DNA from: Streptomyces sp. B93
Lineage (GTDB): Bacteria > Actinomycetota > Actinomycetes > Streptomycetales > Streptomycetaceae
Length of the DNA stretch: 64,000 bases
Direction: 5' to 3'
NCBI RefSeq assembly: GCF_018070565.1
Contig: NZ_JAGPXL010000033.1
Span: forward strand, 1-64,000
In this document: one piece after another, positions 58,760 to 64,000 of the stretch
Layout of the letters: every line of letters starts with the position of its first letter
How positions within the stretch are numbered: position 1 is the stretch's first letter
Notes under the pieces: generated by a model
What the model was told of the DNA's origin: nothing
Database searches by the model: none
The model's input: the letters and a program-made list of their open reading frames with translations, nothing else
Program-made: the position numbers and the translations under genes

Positions 58760-59593
58760 TCAGTCCTTAACCGCCCCGCCCAGCCCCGACACCAGCCGTC
58801 GCTGCACGAGAACGAAGAAGATGAGCACCGGAATCGTCATCACCGTGGACGCCGCCATCACCCCGCCCCAGTCGGGGTCGTCCGGCTTGTAGAAGACCAG
58901 CAGGGCCATCGGCAGGGTCGACTGCGACGTGTCACTGATGATGAACGACTTGGCGAAGAGGAAGTCGTTCCAGGCCGAGATGAAGGAAAACACACTGGTG
59001 GCCACGAGGCCCGGGAACACCAGCGGGAAAAGGATCTGCCAGAGGAATCGCGACCGGCTCGCCCCGTCGATGTACGCGGCCTCCTCCAGCGCCTCCGGCA
59101 CGGCTTTCACGAACCCCCGCAGCATCCAGATCGCGAAGGGCAGGGAGAACGCGATGTGCGGCAGGATCAGCGACCCCAGGGTGTTCAACTGGCCGAAGTC
59201 CCGCATGAGGAAGAACAGGGGGATGGTGAGCGCCTCCACGGGCACCATCTGGGCCACCAGAAACATGATCAGCAGGGTGGTCCGGAAGCGGAAGCGGAAT
59301 CGTGTCACGGCGGTCGCGGCGAGAAACGCGATCAGCGCGGAGGCGATCACCACGGTGCCCGCGACGATGAGGCTGTTGAGGAAGTACCGGCCGAATTCCT
59401 GCTGTCCGAAGACGCGTCGGAAGGAATCCAGGGAGGGCGCGAGCGTCCAGGGCCGCGGCTCGGTGGACTGGATCTCCCCGGCCGGTTTGAAGGCGCCGAG
59501 CACCATCCAGTACAGCGGGAAGGCGACCACGGCCGCGACCAGCACCGCGGATGTCTCCGCCAGCAGCCGCCAGGGACGGCGTACGAGACTCAC
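58760..59593 (-). CDS. Sugar ABC transporter permease, MalG type
   Basis: 277 residues, six transmembrane segments. AVLVAAVVAFPLYWMVLGAFKP begins the first, and the EAA loop is EALEEAAYIDGASRSRFLWQILFPLVFPGL, diagnostic of the carbohydrate-uptake-1 family. It pairs with the next gene's MalF-type permease. GTG 59593 overlaps that gene by 4 bases (GTGA). The operon has no ATPase gene; Streptomyces uses the shared ATPase MsiK for such transporters, which is probably the case here. Confidence 0.92.
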   Translation of the reverse strand: MSLVRRPWRLLAETSAVLVAAVVAFPLYWMVLGAFKPAGEIQSTEPRPWTLAPSLDSFRRVFGQQEFGRYFLNSLIVAGTVVIASALIAFLAATAVTRFRFRFRTTLLIMFLVAQMVPVEALTIPLFFLMRDFGQLNTLGSLILPHIAFSLPFAIWMLRGFVKAVPEALEEAAYIDGASRSRFLWQILFPLVFPGLVATSVFSFISAWNDFLFAKSFIISDTSQSTLPMALLVFYKPDDPDWGGVMAASTVMTIPVLIFFVLVQRRLVSGLGGAVKD

Positions 59594-60477
59594 AGTTCCT
59601 CCCCTTGCCGGCGCAGCAGCCGCAGGTACACCAGCGTCACCGCCAGCAGGATCAGCAGCATCACCACGCCGATCGCCGAACCCAGGCTGTACTGCGAGGA
59701 CGCGAAGGCCTTCTGGTACGCATAGACGTTCAGGACGAGGTTCTGGCCCGCGATGCCGCCGCCGCCCGTCATCACGTAGATCTGGGTGAAGACCTTGAAG
59801 TCCCAGATCACCGACTGGATGGTGACGATCACCAGGATCGGGCGGAGCATCGGCGCCAGCACCGACCGCCAGATCCGCCACTGCGAGGCCCCGTCGAGCG
59901 CGGCGGCCTCCAGCACCTCGGCCGGGACGGCACGGATACCGGCGTAGACGGTGACCATCACGAACGGGAAGGAGCACCAGACGACTTCGAGCAGGACGAG
60001 GAAGAAGGCGCTGAGGCGGCCGTACGTCCAGGAGTGGTCGCCGAGCCCGAGCACCCGGTTGACGGGCCCGAAGTCCGGGTCGAACAGGAACAGCCACACC
60101 GTCGAGCCGGTGATCGCCGGGGTCGCCCAGGCCCCCAGCGCGGCCAGCATCAGCGCCAGCCGGGGCAGCGCGCGCACCCGGGTGAGCAGTACGGCGAGCA
60201 GGCAGCCCACCGCCAGGGTGGACACAACGCAGGCCGCCGCGAAGAGCACGGTGGCCAGCAGCACCTGCCAGAACTGCTCGTCGCCGAGGAGTTCGGCGTA
60301 GTTGCCGAACCCCCGGAAGCTGGTCGGTTCGCCGCCGCTGACCTGGGCCTGGGTGTATTCCAGGAACGAGATCAGGCCGAGCTGGTAGACGGGGTAGACC
60401 AGCAGCCCGGCGACGACGACGAGGGCGGGTGCGAGGTAGAGCCAGGGGGTCCTCGTACGGTGCTGGGGCAGGGTCAC
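59590..60477 (-). CDS. Sugar ABC transporter permease, MalF type
   Basis: 295 residues, six transmembrane segments. WLYLAPALVVVAGLLVYPVYQLGLISFLEYT is the first; the EAA loop is PAEVLEAAALDGASQWRIWRSVLAPMLRPI. It forms the inner-membrane channel with the downstream permease. GTG 60477 is four bases beyond the binding-protein stop. Confidence 0.92.
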   Translation of the reverse strand: MTLPQHRTRTPWLYLAPALVVVAGLLVYPVYQLGLISFLEYTQAQVSGGEPTSFRGFGNYAELLGDEQFWQVLLATVLFAAACVVSTLAVGCLLAVLLTRVRALPRLALMLAALGAWATPAITGSTVWLFLFDPDFGPVNRVLGLGDHSWTYGRLSAFFLVLLEVVWCSFPFVMVTVYAGIRAVPAEVLEAAALDGASQWRIWRSVLAPMLRPILVIVTIQSVIWDFKVFTQIYVMTGGGGIAGQNLVLNVYAYQKAFASSQYSLGSAIGVVMLLILLAVTLVYLRLLRRQGEEL

Positions 60478-60481
60478 CGGA

Positions 60482-61780
60482 TCAGCCCACGGAGCCGAAC
60501 GCGTCGTTCATCTTCTTCGCCGCGTCCCTGGAGGCGGTCGCCACGTCCTTCTTGCCGCTGACGATCTCCTGGAACATGGTCGGCAGCACCAGCGAGGCGT
60601 CTATCTGTGCCCAGGCGGGCGAGGCGGGCACGAACTCGGTCCCGGCGGCCAGTGTCTCCACGAAGGGCTCGACGAACGGGTCGTTCGCCGCGGCCTCCTG
60701 CCGTACGTCGGTGAAGGTCGGCAGGAACCCCATCTCCTGGAACAGCTGCCCCTGTGTCTCCTTGGCCGCCAGACGCTTCATCAGGTCGACGGCGAGGGTG
60801 CGGTGCGAGGTGCTCTTGAGGACGCCGAGGTTGTTGCCGCCCGCGAAGGCCGGGGCGATCGACCCGGGCTCGACCCCCGGCAGCGGGACGACGGCGTACT
60901 TGCCCCTGACCTCGCCCGCCTCCACGGCCTGGTGGCTGAAGTCGCCGCCGATCGCCATGCCCGCCTTGCCGGAGGCGAAGGCGGTGACGGTGTCGTTGCC
61001 GCCCATGCCCGCGCACTTGGCGGCCGGGCAGTTGTCGTCGCCGAAGAGGGAGGTGTAGGCCTTGATGCCCTTCTGGGCGGCGGCGCTGTCGATGGCGGAG
61101 GCGTACGAGCCGCCCTTGCCGGTGGCGAGTTCGCCGCCGTTGGCCCAGATGAAGGGCATGGCGCCGTAGGTGTAGGCGCCGCCGACCGCGAGACCGTACA
61201 GGTCGGGCTTCTGGGCCCGGATCTCCTTGGCCGTCGAGATCAGCTCGGCCTGGGACGTGGGCGGTTTCAGGCCGAGTTCGTCGAAGACGTCGGTGCGGTA
61301 GTAGAGGGCGCGTACGCCGACGAAGTACGGGACGCCGTAGACCTTGCCGTCGACGGTGACGGACTGCTTGGCGGTGGGGTCGGTGTCCCTGGCCTGGTCC
61401 CAGGCGGCGAACTCGTCGGTGACGTCGGCGAGTCCGCCGTCCTTCACATAGCCGGCGGTGTCGGTGTTGCCGTACTCGATGAGGTCGGGAGCGCTCTTCG
61501 GGTCGTTGAAGGCGGCCTTGATGCGCTGGGCGCGGGTCTCGACGGGGATGTACTCGACGCTGACCTCGGTGCCGTCGTGGGCCTTCTCGAAGTCGGCGAG
61601 GACGGCGTCGACGACCTCTTCCTTGGGCTTGTTGTTGACCTCCTGGAAGAGCCAGACGCGCAGGGTTCCGGTCTTCTCGTCCTTGTCGGAGGCCGAGTTG
61701 CCGGAGGTGCCCGGGGCGCAGGCGGCGGCGAGCAGGACGGCGGGGGTGAGGAGGGCGGCGAGTCGGACGGACAGCTTCAT
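60482..61780 (-). CDS. Sugar-binding lipoprotein of an ABC importer
   Basis: 432 residues. Signal peptide with lipobox-like LAAAC (Cys21). The mature protein is a cluster B (SBP type 1) binding protein: LRVWLFQEVNNKPKEEVVDAVLADFEKAHDG, and DLIEYGNTDTAGYVKDGGLADVTDEFAAWD. Downstream hexosaminidase suggests an amino-sugar oligosaccharide such as chitobiose, but this is inference. GGAGGAGC precedes ATG 61780. First gene of the operon; a TGCAAC/GTTGCA operator lies just upstream. Confidence 0.92.
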   Translation of the reverse strand: MKLSVRLAALLTPAVLLAAACAPGTSGNSASDKDEKTGTLRVWLFQEVNNKPKEEVVDAVLADFEKAHDGTEVSVEYIPVETRAQRIKAAFNDPKSAPDLIEYGNTDTAGYVKDGGLADVTDEFAAWDQARDTDPTAKQSVTVDGKVYGVPYFVGVRALYYRTDVFDELGLKPPTSQAELISTAKEIRAQKPDLYGLAVGGAYTYGAMPFIWANGGELATGKGGSYASAIDSAAAQKGIKAYTSLFGDDNCPAAKCAGMGGNDTVTAFASGKAGMAIGGDFSHQAVEAGEVRGKYAVVPLPGVEPGSIAPAFAGGNNLGVLKSTSHRTLAVDLMKRLAAKETQGQLFQEMGFLPTFTDVRQEAAANDPFVEPFVETLAAGTEFVPASPAWAQIDASLVLPTMFQEIVSGKKDVATASRDAAKKMNDAFGSVG

Positions 61781-61805
61781 GGAGTGCTCCTCCGAGGGAG
61801 TGCGC

Positions 61806-61822
61806 TGCAACAGCTCGTTGCA
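61806..61822. promoter_or_regulatory. Inverted repeat operator upstream of the sugar ABC operon
   Basis: TGCAAC-AGCTC-GTTGCA (17 bases, 6-bp arms) starts 26 bases before the binding-protein start. A second overlapping half, GTTGCAACATATGCAATG, extends it. This is a LacI- or ROK-type site; it is not a DasR box. The regulator is not in the window. Confidence 0.6.
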
Positions 61823-61968
61823 ACATATGCAATGCCGGTTTCGCTGTGCACAACACCCCGGAGGCTATGGAGTTGATGAACACGCCCACAAGAGGTCTCA
61901 ACCACTCTGTGACCGGCCGACGCACTCCGTGCAACGCCACAAGCCGCGTACGCCCGCAAAACACGCAC

Positions 61969-62007
61969 AGGCCCCCGGGGAGCGCGTCCCACGCGCCCCG
62001 GGGGCCT
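61969..62007 (-). terminator. Terminator after the DUF3039 gene
   Basis: AGGCCCCCGGGG / CCCCGGGGGCCT (12 bp, extended by CGCG pairs) with a short loop, in the gap between the DUF3039 stop and the ABC operon. Confidence 0.8.
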
Positions 62008-62041
62008 GTAGCCGAGTCAGCCGGTCAGGCCGGGCGGCCGC

Positions 62042-62326
62042 CTACTTCTTGTCGCCGCCCTTGCCCTCGTCGCCACCGGCGCCCATGGATTCGTAGATCT
62101 CCTTGCACATCGGGCACACGGGGTACTTCTTCGGGTCACGGCCCGGCACCCAGACCTTGCCGCACAGCGCCACGACGGGAGTGCCGTCGAGGGCGCTCGC
62201 CATGATCTTGTCCTTCTGGACGTAGTGGGCGAAGCGCTCATGGTCGCCGTCGCCGTGAGAGGTCTGCGGCGTCGGTTCGACGAGGGTCCCCGTACCAGTC
62301 CCGCGCTCGGGCTCAAGAGTGCTCAT
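62042..62326 (-). CDS. DUF3039 protein, small and probably zinc-binding
   Basis: 94 residues. The conserved motif is FAHYVQKDKIMASALDGTPVVALCGKVWVPGRDPKKYPVCPMCKEIYESM, with Cys at CG, VCPMC. The C-x2-C pair with the earlier Cys suggests a zinc site. It is small, soluble, and ends in a Lys/Gly-rich tail (GDEGKGGDKK). Function unknown, but the family is conserved in actinobacteria. Upstream on the same strand is the YqgE gene (30-base gap). Confidence 0.8.
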   Translation of the reverse strand: MSTLEPERGTGTGTLVEPTPQTSHGDGDHERFAHYVQKDKIMASALDGTPVVALCGKVWVPGRDPKKYPVCPMCKEIYESMGAGGDEGKGGDKK

Positions 62327-62356
62327 AAAAACCTAGGGTACTGAAGCTCACCCGGT

Positions 62357-62938
62357 TCAGTTGAGCGACGGGTCGTCCGGATACGTGGCCACCATCGCCA
62401 GCTCGTTGCGCTGGCGGCGCAGCACCTCCCGCCACAGCCGCTCCGGCCACGGCGACGACACGTCGCCGGGCTCGGACTCCACCACGTACCAGGCGCCGTC
62501 CACCAGCTCGTCCTCCAGCTGGCCCGGCCCCCACCCCGCGTAACCGGCGAAGATCCGCAGACTGCCCACCGCCGACGCGAGCAGCTCGGGCGGCGCCTCC
62601 AGGTCGACCAGACCGATCGCGCCGTGCACCCGCCGCCAGCCCAGCGGCGCCCGCTCCCCGGACGCCTCGCCCGGGATCACGGCGACCCCGAGCGCCGAGT
62701 CCAGGGAGACCGGGCCGCCCTGGAAGACCACCCCGGGCTCCCCCGCGAGATCCGCCCAGCCCTCCAGGATGTCGCCCACCCCCACCGGCGTCGGACGGTT
62801 GAGGACGACGCCCAGCGAGCCCTCCTCGTCGTGGTCGAGGAGCAGCACCACCGCGCGGTCGAAGTTCGGGTCCGCCAGGGCGGGCGTGGCCACGAGCAGC
62901 CGCCCTGTGAGCGAGGACACCTCGGTCATGCCAGACAT
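62357..62938 (-). CDS. YqgE/AlgH (UPF0301) family protein
   Basis: 193 residues. Family motifs: SLTGRLLVATPALADPNFDRAVVLLLDHDEEGSLGVVLNRPTPV at the start, VFQGGPVSLDSALGV, and the LRIFAGYAGWGPGQLEDELVDGAWYVVESEPGDV block with the AGWGPGQLE signature. Role unclear (linked to gene regulation and wall or redox processes elsewhere). ATG 62938 or ATG 62929. Divergent from murA. Confidence 0.9.
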   Translation of the reverse strand: MSGMTEVSSLTGRLLVATPALADPNFDRAVVLLLDHDEEGSLGVVLNRPTPVGVGDILEGWADLAGEPGVVFQGGPVSLDSALGVAVIPGEASGERAPLGWRRVHGAIGLVDLEAPPELLASAVGSLRIFAGYAGWGPGQLEDELVDGAWYVVESEPGDVSSPWPERLWREVLRRQRNELAMVATYPDDPSLN

Positions 62939-63196
62939 GATCCCGCATCTTCCCCGGGTGTGGGGAACCAATCGGGCATCCCCGGTGAGCGCAGCTCAGG
63001 GCGCACGGATGCGTCCCACGCGCACGGCCGCCGCGGTGACCGCACGTACCCGGGCGGGAGCGTTTCGTGTCCGGCCGTGACTTGTGACGAAGCTATGACG
63101 TGGCTGGGGCGTACTCAGGCTTACGGGAGGGGGGTCGGCGGCGATTACTCTGTCTCTCCGGCCCATGCACCACCCACTCCACGGAACGCGAGATCC

Positions 63197-64000
63197 ATGA
63201 CCGTCAACGGCGCTGATGACGTACTCCTTGTCCACGGCGGGACCCCGCTGGAGGGCGAGATCCGGGTCCGCGGTGCGAAGAACCTCGTGCCGAAGGCCAT
63301 GGTCGCCGCCCTGCTGGGCGGTGCGCCGAGCCGGCTGCGCAACGTTCCGGACATCCGGGACGTGCGAGTCGTACGCGGGCTGCTCCAGCTGCACGGGGTG
63401 ACGGTCCGCCCGGGCGAGGAGCCGGGCGAGCTGGTGCTCGACCCGACGCACGTGGAGAGCGCGAACGTCGCTGACATCGATGCCCACGCGGGGTCCTCGC
63501 GCATCCCGATCCTGTTCTGCGGGCCGCTGCTGCACCGGCTCGGCCACGCCTTCATCCCCGGCCTCGGCGGCTGCGACATCGGCGGGCGGCCCATCGACTT
63601 CCACTTCGACGTGCTGCGGCAGTTCGGCGCGAGCATCGAGAAGCGGGCCGACGGGCAGTACCTGGAGGCGCCGAAGGGGCTGCGCGGCACCAAGATCCGG
63701 CTGCCGTACCCGTCCGTCGGCGCGACCGAGCAGGTACTGCTGACGGCGGTGCTCGCCGAGGGCGTCACGGAACTCTCGAACGCAGCCGTGGAGCCGGAGA
63801 TCGAGGACCTGATCTGCGTCCTGCAGAAAATGGGCGCCATCATCGCGATGGACACCGACCGCACCATCCGCATCACCGGTGTGGACAAGCTCGGCGGCTA
63901 CACCCACCGCGCCCTCTCGGACCGTCTGGAGGCCGCGTCCTGGGCGTCCGCGGCGCTCGCGACCGAGGGCAACATCTACGTCCGGGGCGCGCAGCAGCGG
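63197..64000 (+). CDS. murA: UDP-N-acetylglucosamine 1-carboxyvinyltransferase MurA, truncated at the window end
   Basis: The first 268 residues are in the window. EPSP-synthase-like fold: VHGGTPLEGEIRVRGAKNLVPKAMVAALL with the conserved GAKN, then the active-site loop IPGLGGCDIGGRPIDFHFDVL, with the catalytic Cys at residue 126. It adds enolpyruvate to UDP-GlcNAc, the first committed step of peptidoglycan synthesis. The Cys is retained, so the enzyme should be fosfomycin-sensitive, unlike Asp variants. ATG 63197 is the family start. The rest of the gene lies past base 64000. Confidence 0.95.
   Translation, partial: MTVNGADDVLLVHGGTPLEGEIRVRGAKNLVPKAMVAALLGGAPSRLRNVPDIRDVRVVRGLLQLHGVTVRPGEEPGELVLDPTHVESANVADIDAHAGSSRIPILFCGPLLHRLGHAFIPGLGGCDIGGRPIDFHFDVLRQFGASIEKRADGQYLEAPKGLRGTKIRLPYPSVGATEQVLLTAVLAEGVTELSNAAVEPEIEDLICVLQKMGAIIAMDTDRTIRITGVDKLGGYTHRALSDRLEAASWASAALATEGNIYVRGAQQR

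Overview
High-GC actinobacterial chromosome, almost certainly a Streptomyces. The evidence is GC-saturated third codon positions, GTG/TTG starts, DasR-type operators at N-acetylglucosamine PTS genes, a SsgA-like sporulation protein, the CysO/Mec/CysM sulfur-transfer set, and dispersed Streptomyces-type intergenic repeats. From memory the gene order matches the S. coelicolor core region running up to murA (about SCO2890-SCO2949); I could not run a comparison. It looks like vertically inherited core chromosome: no phage, IS element, integrase, CRISPR array or large biosynthetic cluster is visible.

Layout. 0-9 kb: end of a small membrane protein, an alpha/beta hydrolase behind an OhrR-type MarR regulator, a DUF2267 protein, Hsp20, a GlxA-type regulator, DUF2269 and DUF445 membrane proteins, an SGNH hydrolase, a SRPBCC protein and a DUF1707 protein. 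9-12 kb: a three-gene ABC-2-type exporter. 12-18.3 kb: class A penicillin-binding protein, an SMR exporter behind a sequence that reads as a guanidine-III riboswitch, GroES-like protein, DUF3618 protein, peroxiredoxin, tRNA-Leu(UAG), rdgB and rph. 18.3-21.6 kb: GlcNAc PTS (IIB plus two paralogous IIC) with DasR boxes. 21.6-25.1 kb: MBL-fold hydrolase, membrane-anchored PemK-like protein and the mec/leader/cysO/cysM cysteine module. 25-30.3 kb: sodium:alanine symporter, DUF2017, clpS, and pncB-pncA for NAD salvage.

30.3-41.5 kb: M6 immune-inhibitor-A protease, two RDD membrane proteins, an SsgA-like protein, FAD-linked oxidase, TPR protein, and hpd divergent from an Lrp/AsnC regulator. 41.5-45.3 kb: complete quaternary-ammonium (Opu/Pro-type) ABC importer preceded by six 13-bp tandem repeats. 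45.3-52 kb: Lon-domain protease, IclR regulator, superfamily II helicase, MFS exporter and a double SUKH-4 protein. 52-57 kb: three-subunit xanthine dehydrogenase-type molybdoenzyme whose 2Fe-2S subunit carries a roughly 300-residue disordered extension. 57-61.8 kb: sugar ABC importer (binding protein and two permeases, no ATPase) with a cytoplasmic GH20 hexosaminidase. 62-64 kb: DUF3039, YqgE/AlgH and the start of murA, cut by the window end.

A theme is amino-sugar use: the GlcNAc PTS, the hexosaminidase/ABC operon, murA, and cell-wall enzymes. The most informative non-coding elements are the guanidine-III-like riboswitch, the Cys-containing leader peptide ahead of cysO-cysM, the paired DasR boxes fused into one 27-bp palindrome, and the 13-bp repeat array. 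I found no clear new multi-gene system; the least explained items are the orphan membrane PemK-like protein, the double SUKH-4 protein, and the extended 2Fe-2S subunit.
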